From assembly GCA_036381435.1 (NCBI GenBank), contig DASVCW010000039.1, positions 124,001 through 188,000 of the forward strand: DNA of 64,000 nt. The letters are read 5' to 3'. Positions within the stretch are counted from its first letter, which is position 1. Each line of letters begins with the position of its first letter. A program made the position numbers and the translations under genes. The notes beneath the pieces were generated by a model. That model was not told the DNA's origin, did no database searches, and was given only the letters and a program-made list of their open reading frames with translations. Below are positions 1 through 7,245 of this stretch, piece after piece. This DNA is from Fodinibius sp036381435 (lineage in GTDB: Bacteria; Bacteroidota; Rhodothermia; Balneolales; Balneolaceae).

Positions 1-373
1 TATCCTGATATCCGTAGCCTTCATCTCATGTGCTGTAGAGCCTTTCGACGATTATGATTACGATGATGATCTGTTGCTGGATGAGGAAGAATTCGATTCA
101 GCCCTCGGCGATATCGGCTACTATGACGCCTGGAATTTTAACGGTGAAGATTACTTAGACGAAGAGGAGTGGGATGAAGGTGTAGACATTTACTTAGTCG
201 ATTATGAGGCTGACGATGTCGGTGACTTTTCCGAATGGGATGAAAACGGCAACGGCATGCTGTCCGAAGAAGAGTTTAAAAACAGTCTTTTTGATACTAT
301 AGACATGGATGACGATGAGCAAATCAGCGATGAAGAATTCGATAATTGGTATCAGGATGAAGCCCCGGAATAG
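1..373 (+). CDS. EF-hand lipoprotein, 5' end outside window
   Basis: The reading frame is open from the window edge (phase: first full codon at position 2) to the stop at 371-373. The first residues, ILISVAFISCAVEPFDD, look like the end of a type II signal peptide with the lipobox FISC, so the mature protein is probably lipid-anchored at Cys10 of the visible part. It is followed by an extremely acidic domain with EF-hand-like loops of the form D-x-D/N-x-D/N-x-x-x-x-x-E (for example around residues 80-91 and 101-112 of the visible part). Calcium binding is inferred from the family. It is the first of three adjacent EF-hand genes. A TTG at 74 is not the start, because the signal sequence lies upstream of it. 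Confidence 0.75.
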   Translation, partial: ILISVAFISCAVEPFDDYDYDDDLLLDEEEFDSALGDIGYYDAWNFNGEDYLDEEEWDEGVDIYLVDYEADDVGDFSEWDENGNGMLSEEEFKNSLFDTIDMDDDEQISDEEFDNWYQDEAPE

Positions 374-660
374 CTTTTTTTGCTTATAAAGCGTGTTGTG
401 CGGTTAGTTTAAAACAACCTGTAAGTGTCCCGTCCCGAGCATTCAGGATCGGGGCCTGGCAGTGTTTTCCAAGACACTGGCAGAAACCAGAAAATTGCTG
501 ATCCCAGCCGCAGTCAGTTTTTAAATTCAACCCCAAAACGCGTTTTAAAAATTCATTTCATGTTCAATTCATCCCCTAAAATTCGGAACAATTAAAGGCC
601 TTATCTGTTTATATAAACACATTCACTGTCAACCGAAAAACCTATAAATCTTTAGAGACC
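374..660. other. Intergenic region between EF-hand genes
   Basis: No gene is seen. A small hairpin (CAGTGT 460-465 with ACACTG 474-479) sits in a word, CCTGGCAGTGTT (455-466), that recurs exactly at 1580-1591 downstream of the third EF-hand gene. It may be a shared 3' element of this duplicated gene cluster. The 100 bases before 661 are AT-rich and presumably carry the promoter of the next gene. Confidence 0.4.
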
Positions 661-1080
661 ATGGAATTACTTGGAAGAATAAATTTCACTTTTATAGTAG
701 CAATGTTAGGCCTGTTTTTCATCGCTTCACCAGCCGCCGCCCAAAGCTGCGAGTTTGATGAATGGGATTCAAACGACGATTCCTTTTTAGATGAAGACGA
801 GTTCGGCACGGCATTTGGCGAAGTCGGATATTATGACGACTGGGACGACGATGATGATGATACTTTATCCGAGTCGGAGTGGGAAATGGGCATTGATGAA
901 CGCCTCGGAGCCTATGATTCCGGAGTTTACTCTGACTGGGATATAAACGGAGACGGAAATCTGTCGGAAAGCGAATTTCGGGAAGGCCTTTTCGATCTGA
1001 TCGATGACAATAACGACGGCCAGATCGGAGATGATGACTGGGAGTTATTTACCGATGAAGATGACGGTCTCTTTTGCTAA
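661..1080 (+). CDS. Secreted EF-hand protein A
   Basis: 139 residues. The N-terminus (residues 1-28) is a classical Sec signal peptide with a hydrophobic core and AAA-Q type cleavage region. The mature part is almost all acidic, with four EF-hand-like segments, the clearest being DINGDGNLSESEF and DDNNDGQIGDDDW. There is one Cys just after the signal peptide (Cys30) and one as the very last residue (Cys139), so an intramolecular or intermolecular disulfide in the periplasm is possible. Function is unknown; a calcium-binding secreted or surface protein is the family-level inference. It is a close paralogue of the next gene, including the words around the start codon. Confidence 0.8.
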   Translation: MELLGRINFTFIVAMLGLFFIASPAAAQSCEFDEWDSNDDSFLDEDEFGTAFGEVGYYDDWDDDDDDTLSESEWEMGIDERLGAYDSGVYSDWDINGDGNLSESEFREGLFDLIDDNNDGQIGDDDWELFTDEDDGLFC

Positions 1081-1136
1081 AGCTGTTTTCTTCTAATCAA
1101 TTAAATCAATCGAATAACCTAAAAACTATAGAGATT

Positions 1137-1553
1137 ATGAGACTACTTGGAAAAATAAATTTCACCTTTGTAATGGCATTTCTCGGCTTAGTTTTCGTTG
1201 CATCACCCGCAGTTGCCCAAGATTGTGAATTTGACAACTGGGACGTAAATAATGACGACTATCTCGATGAAGAAGAATTCTATGACGCTTATGACGAAGT
1301 CGGTTATTATGACGAATGGGATAGCGACGACGATGATTCTTTGTCCGAAACAGAATGGGAAATGGCCGCCGATGAACATCTTGGCGCTTACGATTCCGGT
1401 AAGTTTTCTGACTGGGACACTGACGGAAATGGAATGATTTCTGAACCTGAGCTTCAGGAAGGCCTCTTCGAATTAATAGATCAGGATAGTAACGGTCAAA
1501 TCGGAGGAGATGACTGGAGCCTCTTTGGCAGTGATAACGGCATTTTTTGCTAA
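1137..1553 (+). CDS. Secreted EF-hand protein B (tandem paralogue)
   Basis: 138 residues from the ATG at 1137. An upstream ATA/ATG-rich extension to 1074 is open but would place 21 polar residues before the signal peptide, and the ATG at 1137 aligns exactly with the start of the preceding paralogue (MRLLGKINFTF versus MELLGRINFTF). Signal peptide residues 1-28, then four EF-hand-like segments and the same terminal-Cys arrangement (Cys29 after the signal, Cys138 last). The pair arose by tandem duplication, since signal peptide, spacing and start context are all conserved. Likely a secreted calcium-binding protein; no enzymatic domain is visible. Confidence 0.8.
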   Translation: MRLLGKINFTFVMAFLGLVFVASPAVAQDCEFDNWDVNNDDYLDEEEFYDAYDEVGYYDEWDSDDDDSLSETEWEMAADEHLGAYDSGKFSDWDTDGNGMISEPELQEGLFELIDQDSNGQIGGDDWSLFGSDNGIFC

Positions 1554-1953
1554 AAAGATGAAACCTCCTTTGGATCAGACCTGGCAGTGTTCCGGTATTT
1601 TTCCGGTTCCTGTCAGCGTCTTTTATCAACTTAGAACAGAAGTAGCAGAGCGCTGTAATAGTTGAAAGATCTTCTTTAAGCAATAACATTACTTTAATAC
1701 TTCTTATTCATAGCTGATGATGAATCATCCGCCTAAAGACTGTACGCTTGTTTAAATAAGCTTCACTTTTTAGCCCTCTGATTTATCAGTCGGGCTTAAA
1801 TTCAGAAGCCCCGGCGGGCCTGGTTTAATTTTCAAGCCCCTTTTAAATTAATTCCTTCTTATTCTTCCCTTTTCGCTTTGTATCTGCCTGCTGATTGCGG
1901 TATTTTTAACACACCAATTATTTGAGTAATCAGCTAACAATACAATTTTTATT
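1554..1953. other. Intergenic region upstream of adk
   Basis: 400 bases with no convincing gene. It contains the second copy of CCTGGCAGTGTT (1580-1591) followed by a TCCGGTATTTTTCCGG-type hairpin (1590-1606) that could terminate the EF-hand transcript. A long frame on the minus strand across 1162-1689 is antisense to the EF-hand gene and is not credible. The AT-rich last 60 bases probably hold the adk promoter. Confidence 0.35.
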
Positions 1954-2511
1954 ATGCGCATCATTATCTTCGGTCCGCCGGGAGCCGGAAAAGGAACACA
2001 AGCTAAACTTATCAGTGAAGAATATCACATCCCCCATCTCTCCACAGGCGAAATTTTTCGGTCTGCTATCAAAAATAAAACGCCTCTCGGCAAAGAAGTA
2101 ACATCCATTTTAGATGCCGGTGACTTGGTGCCGGATAAAACAGTAGTTGCGCTGGTTGAAGAAGAACTCAAAAGTTCGAAGTATACCACGGGTTATGTGT
2201 TAGATGGTTTTCCACGCACCGTTCCACAAGCCCGCGCTTTTGATGAAATCCTTGCCACAAAAAGCAAGCGCTTAAATGCCCTCCTGCAGCTTCACGTTCC
2301 GGATGATGAACTTATCACCCGTATTTTAAACCGCGATGAAGGGCGCTCGGACGACACCCCTGAAAAAGTAAAAAACAGACTCGAAGTTTATTACAATGAA
2401 ACCCAGCCTGTTCTGGATCATTATAAAGAACAAGATTTAGTGAAAGAAATTAACGGCGTGGGCTCTATAAACGAGATTTTTGGAAATATCAAAGCAGCTT
2501 TAGAAAAGTAA
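1954..2511 (+). CDS. adk: Adenylate kinase (short-LID type)
   Basis: 185 residues. Catalyses ATP + AMP = 2 ADP in the cytoplasm and is essential for adenine nucleotide balance. Visible motifs: P-loop GPPGAGKGT (7-15), AMP-binding STGEIFR region (30-36), DGFPRT signature (84-89), and a short LID around NRDEGRSDDTPE (126-137) instead of the roughly 30-residue LID, with or without zinc Cys, of the 214-residue enzymes. This is the usual short form in Bacteroidota-like lineages. Convergent with the gene at 2561. Confidence 0.95.
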   Translation: MRIIIFGPPGAGKGTQAKLISEEYHIPHLSTGEIFRSAIKNKTPLGKEVTSILDAGDLVPDKTVVALVEEELKSSKYTTGYVLDGFPRTVPQARAFDEILATKSKRLNALLQLHVPDDELITRILNRDEGRSDDTPEKVKNRLEVYYNETQPVLDHYKEQDLVKEINGVGSINEIFGNIKAALEK

Positions 2512-2520
2512 TCACAAGAC

Positions 2521-2553
2521 AGGTGCCAGAAACTTTTGAAGTGCCTGGTACCT
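2521..2553. repeat. AGGTGCCA hairpin element, copy 1
   Basis: Imperfect inverted repeat, AGGTGCCAGAAACTT then AAGTGCCTGGTACCT, filling the space between the convergent adk and 2561 genes. The same words recur at 17951-17970 and 62151-62182. It may act as a bidirectional transcription end, but it has no clear T-run and looks like a dispersed repeat family. Confidence 0.6.
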
Positions 2554-2560
2554 TATCCCC

Positions 2561-3457
2561 CTATCCCTCCAGCACCTTTAAAATTCCCGGCGTTACATCC
2601 ATAATGCTTTCCGCTTTCGCAAAGTGATGCGCTCCCGGCCCTATGGCAAACAGCGGCACCTTGTTTAAGCTATGCGTTTTGGTAGAAAGGTCTTCCACAT
2701 TTCCATGATCGCTGGACAATACAATAGTCACTTCTTCCGGTTTTTGTTGGATAAGATATTCTAAAAATCGCCCGTAAATGGTTAAATATTCGGCCGCTTT
2801 TTTCATATCCCGGGCGTGTCCCGCTTTATCGGTCAGATAATATTCATGCAGCAATAAATCGAATTTTTTGGCCTGATTCAGCAATCGTTTTGCGGCTTTT
2901 TCGGGTGAAATTTGAGGAACATCTGCATTTAATCGTTTTCTCCAGGCTTCTTGAGTGATTTCAGCCGTCAGTGCTTCTCCTTTTTTTATTTCTTCGGTTG
3001 AATTGAGTTTCATTCCCGCTTTTTGAGTCATCAATGTAGTGCAAGTCCACCGCTTTCGCCTTTTCGCCCTTTTGAAAAAGATATCGGGATAAGCATTTAG
3101 AAACTGACAGCTTTTACCCAGTTTCTGGGCTTTGCCGAAAAGGCTTTCCTCATTCAAAAGGTGTTTAATGCCTGAGTGAGGAAAAGGCCCAAAATGCTTG
3201 CCTATTACTTTTGAAGCGTTATTACCGGAGAAAAGAGTGGCTTGTCCCGTCCCGCTTTGAGGCAGGCCTTCTACCCCTAAAGCGGCATCAACCGGCTTAA
3301 AAACATGATCTTTTTCGATGATTTCTGCCGCATTTTTTGTGAAGGGCCGGCCTCCGCTCATGGATGAGAAACCGGGGTAATCGGATTGGCTAAAAGGATT
3401 CGCTTCAAATTCTTCACCCAACCCCACACCATCAATAAATAAGAAGATTACAGACAT
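2561..3457 (-). CDS. Alkaline-phosphatase-superfamily metalloenzyme (phosphoglycerate mutase-like)
   Basis: 298 residues. The N-terminus (FLFIDGVGLG, residues 5-14) and the block SGTGQATLFSGNNA (about 67-80, with the candidate Ser/Thr nucleophile) plus SSDHGNVED near residue 250 are the metal-binding motifs of the alkaline phosphatase/cofactor-independent phosphoglycerate mutase/phosphopentomutase superfamily. It is much shorter than the roughly 500-residue iPGM, so a reduced member with unknown substrate is more likely. No signal peptide, so cytoplasmic. Ends convergently with adk; upstream dtd lies in the same direction 126 bp away. Confidence 0.75.
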   Translation of the reverse strand: MSVIFLFIDGVGLGEEFEANPFSQSDYPGFSSMSGGRPFTKNAAEIIEKDHVFKPVDAALGVEGLPQSGTGQATLFSGNNASKVIGKHFGPFPHSGIKHLLNEESLFGKAQKLGKSCQFLNAYPDIFFKRAKRRKRWTCTTLMTQKAGMKLNSTEEIKKGEALTAEITQEAWRKRLNADVPQISPEKAAKRLLNQAKKFDLLLHEYYLTDKAGHARDMKKAAEYLTIYGRFLEYLIQQKPEEVTIVLSSDHGNVEDLSTKTHSLNKVPLFAIGPGAHHFAKAESIMDVTPGILKVLEG

Positions 3458-3583
3458 AATTTAAACTCAAACCCTCCTGCACACTCGCCGCAGAGCAACG
3501 GTGCGAGAATTTAGATTTTGATTACAAGTACACCTCTCGTTCCGTCGTCTGCGGCGGAACGATTTGCCTTTTGCCGTCTGCTT

Positions 3584-4024
3584 TCATCGTTCTAAAACCA
3601 GAGTTACCGGGCCATCATTGCGAAGTCGTACATCCATATAAGCCCCGAATTCTCCTGTTTGAATGTTTAGCTCTGAATTTACTTTCATATAATTGATCAT
3701 CTTATCATATAGAGTCTCTGCTTTCCCCGGATTGGCCGCTTCAATATAGCTCGGGCGGTTTCCTTTTTCATAATCGCCGTACAGAGTAAATTGAGAAACA
3801 ATGAGCAATTCACCCTTAATGTCACTTACAGAATGATTCATCCTGCCGTTTTCATCATCAAAAATGCGGAGTTTTAAAATTTTATCACACAGCCACTGCA
3901 TTTGTTCTTCTGTATCGTTTTCATGGATACCTACCAGCAAAAGCAGCCCTTGCCTAATCGTACCGATTTCATTCTCATCAACCCAAACCGAAGCTTTTGA
4001 TACCCGCTGAAGTACTATTCTCAT
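3584..4024 (-). CDS. dtd: D-aminoacyl-tRNA deacylase
   Basis: 146 residues, the standard family length. DTD hydrolyses D-aminoacyl-tRNAs (and Gly-tRNA-Ala) to protect translation. The two signature blocks are present: SQFTLYGD (77-84) and the cis-Pro-containing NDGPVT (136-141). The N-terminus MRIVLQRVSKASV is the typical start. Transcribed away from the DnaA-box-rich region immediately upstream. Confidence 0.95.
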   Translation of the reverse strand: MRIVLQRVSKASVWVDENEIGTIRQGLLLLVGIHENDTEEQMQWLCDKILKLRIFDDENGRMNHSVSDIKGELLIVSQFTLYGDYEKGNRPSYIEAANPGKAETLYDKMINYMKVNSELNIQTGEFGAYMDVRLRNDGPVTLVLER

Positions 4025-4039
4025 ATCTTATTTTGTTAA

Positions 4040-4405
4040 CAACTATGTGGATTATTCTGTGGATAAACCTGTAACAAATTTACTTACAACCTAAACAAAC
4101 ATTTTATTCCACACCTTTCAACAAACTTATTAGATTGTCCACAGATTATACAGTACAAAATCAGTGTATATAAAATATTTTTCTTGACATTCGTTTCAAT
4201 CTAAACTGTGGAAAACTTTTTACAGTTTTAGATAAGTCCCTGTTTTTTATGCTTCCGTTTTCAACAAAATAATCCACAATTGGATTTATTAAGAGTGAAT
4301 TTTGTTTATTAAATAGTTTTCCACTTTTCCACACTACCTACAATGTACTACAAGATATTTATATTTAATGTTTTTAGTGTTTTCCGGTGGATAATGTGGA
4401 GAAAA
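4040..4405. other. Candidate replication origin (oriC): DnaA-box cluster
   Basis: Gene-free and AT-rich. Compared with the consensus TTATNCACA, one exact box is at 4058-4066 (reverse strand) and seven boxes with a single mismatch are at 4046-4054, 4135-4143, 4207-4215, 4270-4278, 4325-4333, 4386-4394 and 4395-4403, on both strands. Chance expectation for so few mismatches in about 360 bp is roughly 0.3 with equal base use. AT-rich stretches between boxes (4160-4200 and 4300-4380) could serve as the unwinding element. Adjacent genes point away on both sides (dtd left, the DinB-like gene right). dnaA is not in the window, which does not argue against oriC because the origin is often separate from dnaA in these phyla. 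Function is inferred. Confidence 0.6.
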
Positions 4406-4475
4406 AGTTCTTAAAAAGGAGACCTAAACTTTCTATATTCTTGTGTAATTTCTTTTAAGCAATCCATAAGTCTAA

Positions 4476-4997
4476 ATGGACAAATTAAAATATCCCATAG
4501 GTCAATTTTCTTATGATGAATCCGCTCCGCCATCTATGACGAAACAATGGATTAAAGAGATTACATTACTGCCGCGAAGATTATCAGATCTCGTGTATCC
4601 CCTAAACAAAGAGCAACTGAACACCCCTTATCGCGAAGGCGGCTGGACTATTTTGCAGGTCATTCATCATTTAGCCGACAGCCATATGAACGCTTACATA
4701 CGAATGAAGCTGGCTTTGACGGAAGATAATCCCACTATCAAACCTTATGATCAGGATAAATGGGCTGAACTGGCTGATTATAAAATTAAGATGGATGATT
4801 CGATGGAGCTGATTTACGGCCTGCACAAGCGCTGGGCAAGGGTTTTACACTCATTAAAACCAGAGCAGATAGAAAGAACTTTTGAGCACCCGGAGTCGGG
4901 AACCTGGACTATTCGCAAGCTTATCGCTCAATATGCCTGGCACAGTAATCATCATCTTGCACATATTCGAACCTTGAAAGAGCAAAAAAACTGGTAG
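4476..4997 (+). CDS. YfiT-type DinB-superfamily protein
   Basis: 173 residues. Matches the YfiT group of the DinB four-helix-bundle superfamily, metal-dependent proteins annotated as putative thiol-transferases/hydrolases. Metal-ligand histidines are seen in VIHHLADSH (about 62-70) and AWHSNHHLAHI (about 153-163). Cytoplasmic. Its stop at 4997 is one base before the purM start, so the two form an operon. The link to purine synthesis is positional only. Confidence 0.85.
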   Translation: MDKLKYPIGQFSYDESAPPSMTKQWIKEITLLPRRLSDLVYPLNKEQLNTPYREGGWTILQVIHHLADSHMNAYIRMKLALTEDNPTIKPYDQDKWAELADYKIKMDDSMELIYGLHKRWARVLHSLKPEQIERTFEHPESGTWTIRKLIAQYAWHSNHHLAHIRTLKEQKNW

Positions 4998-4998
4998 T

Positions 4999-6003
4999 AT
5001 GAGTAAAAAGAAATTTACTTACAAAGATTCGGGCGTTGATATTGAAGCCGGCGAAGAAATGGTTGAATCGATAAAAGGCGTGGTTCAGGAAACTCACAGT
5101 GATGCCGTTCTAAGCAACATCGGCGGATTCGGCGGTTTTTTTCGTCCTGATTTAAGCGGCTATAATGATCCCGTTTTTGTAAGTAGCGTTGATGGCGTAG
5201 GAACCAAATTGATTGTAGCGTTCAAAGCCGGGAAATATGATACCGTGGGACAAGATTTAGTAAATCACTGCGTGAATGATATTGCCGTTTGCGGAGCAGA
5301 TCCCCTGTTTTTTCTTGATTATTTTTCTACCGGCAAGCTTGAGCAGGAAACAGGCTATGAAGTGGTGAAGGGGTTTGCAAAAGCTTGCAAAGAAAACGGT
5401 GTCGCGCTTATAGGGGGTGAAACAGCCGAAATGCCCGATATCTACAGCAAAGGTGAGTTTGATCTGGCCGGCACCATTGTTGGCATGGTAGATCGAGACA
5501 AAGTTATCGATGGGAAAAATATTCAAAAGGGTGATGTCCTGCTCGGTTTCCCAAGCACCGGTCTACATACTAATGGCTATTCTTTGGCACGAAAAGTGCT
5601 ATTTTCGGAATATGAGGTGGATGATCATGTGGATGAATTAGATTCTACTCTGGGTGAAGCGATGTTAGCTATCCACAAATCATATTTACCCATCATTCGA
5701 GAACTTCGGAATCTGGAAGGTGTTCATGGGTTTTCACACATCACCGGCGGGGGTATTATGGGAAATACAAAACGAATTGTTCCTGATGGCTTAGAAATTA
5801 AAGTGGATTGGCAAATGTGGGAACGTCCCCCTTTGGTTAAGCTCATTAAAGAAATTGGCAATGTACCCGAAGAAGATATGCGTGCCACCTTTAATCTGGG
5901 CATTGGACTCATCACCGTTGTAGATCCTGATGAAGCCGATATCGTTCTCTCAAAAATCAACGCTATGAATGAAATAGCTATCGAAATTGGGGAAATAAAA
6001 TAA
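4999..6003 (+). CDS. purM: Phosphoribosylformylglycinamidine cyclo-ligase
   Basis: 334 residues, family length. Converts FGAM to AIR with ATP in purine biosynthesis. N-terminal TYKDSGVDIEAG (8-19), the ATP/metal region SSVDGVGTKL, the GGETAEMP motif (about 139-146) and GLHTNGYSLAR are diagnostic. Cotranscribed with the upstream DinB-like gene (one-base gap). No other pur gene is in the window. Confidence 0.96.
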   Translation: MSKKKFTYKDSGVDIEAGEEMVESIKGVVQETHSDAVLSNIGGFGGFFRPDLSGYNDPVFVSSVDGVGTKLIVAFKAGKYDTVGQDLVNHCVNDIAVCGADPLFFLDYFSTGKLEQETGYEVVKGFAKACKENGVALIGGETAEMPDIYSKGEFDLAGTIVGMVDRDKVIDGKNIQKGDVLLGFPSTGLHTNGYSLARKVLFSEYEVDDHVDELDSTLGEAMLAIHKSYLPIIRELRNLEGVHGFSHITGGGIMGNTKRIVPDGLEIKVDWQMWERPPLVKLIKEIGNVPEEDMRATFNLGIGLITVVDPDEADIVLSKINAMNEIAIEIGEIK

Positions 6004-6423
6004 AGTTTCGCAAAGGCGAAATATAGTCCCCTTCCGCCGAAGGCTGTGAGGAAATTCAATGTCAAAAAATTTGTGGTTAAAAACATTAAGTTTTAGGCTC
6101 GGTTACAAAAAGGTCATCCCCCGAACCCCCTTCAAAGGGGGACAAAACCACCTTCTTTTTCATATTTTATCTCAATCTTAAAACTTTAGGTTAATGCAAA
6201 ACCTGAAAATAATATTTTCACAGCCTCTTCAAAGGGGGATCACCTAAATTATCTGCAATAATTCAGCCAGTTGTAGCAAATTACTGTTTTTTCATAATAA
6301 AAATTCGTTATTCGAGGCCAATCCACTGATACTATCAGTGAAGCATTCGTCCCCCTTTGAAGGGGGCGCAGAGGGATGACTGAATCGACTAAAAATGTAC
6401 AAATAAGGCTTTTAAACATCATC
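6004..6423. repeat. Inverted GTCATCCC/GGGGGAC repeat pair
   Basis: The 420-base gap contains inverted copies of a repeat: 6113-6143 (GTCATCCCCCGAACCCCC then TTCAAAGGGGGAC) and 6349-6380 (GTCCCCCTTTGAAGGGGG then CGCAGAGGGATGAC), with a partial copy at 6228-6242. The arms flank about 200 bases that show no gene. The right arm includes an in-frame ATG (6376) ahead of the hydrolase gene, which is therefore a repeat-derived false start. Related copies are at 60286-60341 and 63027-63083. Confidence 0.65.
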
Positions 6424-7116
6424 ATGCCAAATAAAAAACAACCACTCATCTTGCTTCACGGGGCGCTCGGCACCAAAAATGAGTTTGATGATTTGATTCC
6501 TGAGCTTGAGAAAGATTTTGAATTGCACTGGTTAAACTTCGAGGGACATGGAGAAAACACTCCAACTGATCGTCCTTTTCGCATCGATCATTTTGCAGAA
6601 AGTGTGGTTGAATATCTGGATGAAAATGAAATCAGTAAGGTCAATATTTTTGGCTACAGCATGGGCGGTTATGTGGCTTTGGTACTGGCAAAAAACCATC
6701 CCAAACGGATTAAAAGAGTAGCAACTTTAGGAACCGTTCTACAATGGATTGGAGAGGTTGCTGAAAGAGAATGCCGATATCTAAATCCCGTTAAAATAGA
6801 AGAAAAAGTGCCACATTTCGCCAAAAAGCTGGATGAGCGTCATTCAAGCGGTTGGAAAGAGGTAGTCAATAAAACAAAAGAAATGCTTCAGTATCTTGGA
6901 TTCAATCCCAATTTAACGGATAATGACTGGAGAGAAATTAAGGCTCCAATTCGTATTCACATTGGCGATCGTGATACTACTGCAGGACTCGCCCCTACTA
7001 TCGAAGTTTATAAGAAAATAGAGCAAGCAGAACTCTCCGTTTTACCGGCTACCCCTCACCCCCTTGAGAAAGTAAATAAAGAGGCGCTGGCAGCTTCACT
7101 AAAAGAATTTTTGTAG
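6424..7116 (+). CDS. Alpha/beta-hydrolase fold protein
   Basis: 230 residues from the ATG at 6424, chosen because the 16 residues upstream are encoded by a dispersed repeat and are not typical of the fold, while PLILLHGALGT (6-16 of this start) is the expected beginning. HG-oxyanion motif, nucleophile elbow GYSMGGYVAL (Ser about 79), Asp in GDRDTTAG and His in ATPHPLEKV complete a catalytic triad. Cytoplasmic, no signal. Substrate unknown; resembles small esterases of the BioH/MenH type without enough to choose. The stop codon lies inside a palindromic repeat. Confidence 0.8.
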   Translation: MPNKKQPLILLHGALGTKNEFDDLIPELEKDFELHWLNFEGHGENTPTDRPFRIDHFAESVVEYLDENEISKVNIFGYSMGGYVALVLAKNHPKRIKRVATLGTVLQWIGEVAERECRYLNPVKIEEKVPHFAKKLDERHSSGWKEVVNKTKEMLQYLGFNPNLTDNDWREIKAPIRIHIGDRDTTAGLAPTIEVYKKIEQAELSVLPATPHPLEKVNKEALAASLKEFL

Positions 7117-7243
7117 GTCGGGCATCCTGCCCGACTTTTGATAATTTATTAAAAAGACTTTACTTCTTACTCAATTGATAAAAAGTAGGAAAAAAGTTCT
7201 CTTAGATGAGATTTCTATTTGTCGGGCAAGATGCCCGACCTAC
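7113..7243. repeat. Two inverted copies of a GTAGGTCGGGCA palindrome
   Basis: GTAGGTCGGGCATCCTGCCCGAC at 7113-7135 and its inverted relative GTCGGGCAAGATGCCCGACCTAC at 7221-7243, each itself a hairpin (GTCGGGCA/TGCCCGAC). They bracket the space between the convergent hydrolase and fabF genes; the first copy includes the hydrolase stop codon. They may work as bidirectional transcription ends, inferred from position. Confidence 0.7.
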
Positions 7244-7245
7244 GG

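Noticed and set aside
1162..1689. 175-residue frame on the minus strand
   Set aside because: Fully antisense to the EF-hand gene; its Arg/His-rich translation is the complement of Asp/Glu-rich codons.
5724..6086. 120-residue minus-strand frame
   Set aside because: Antisense to the purM 3' end; no independent support.
6376..6423. Upstream ATG as start of the alpha/beta-hydrolase
   Set aside because: The added 16 residues come from the GGGGGAC...GATGAC repeat; the ATG at 6424 begins the fold normally.
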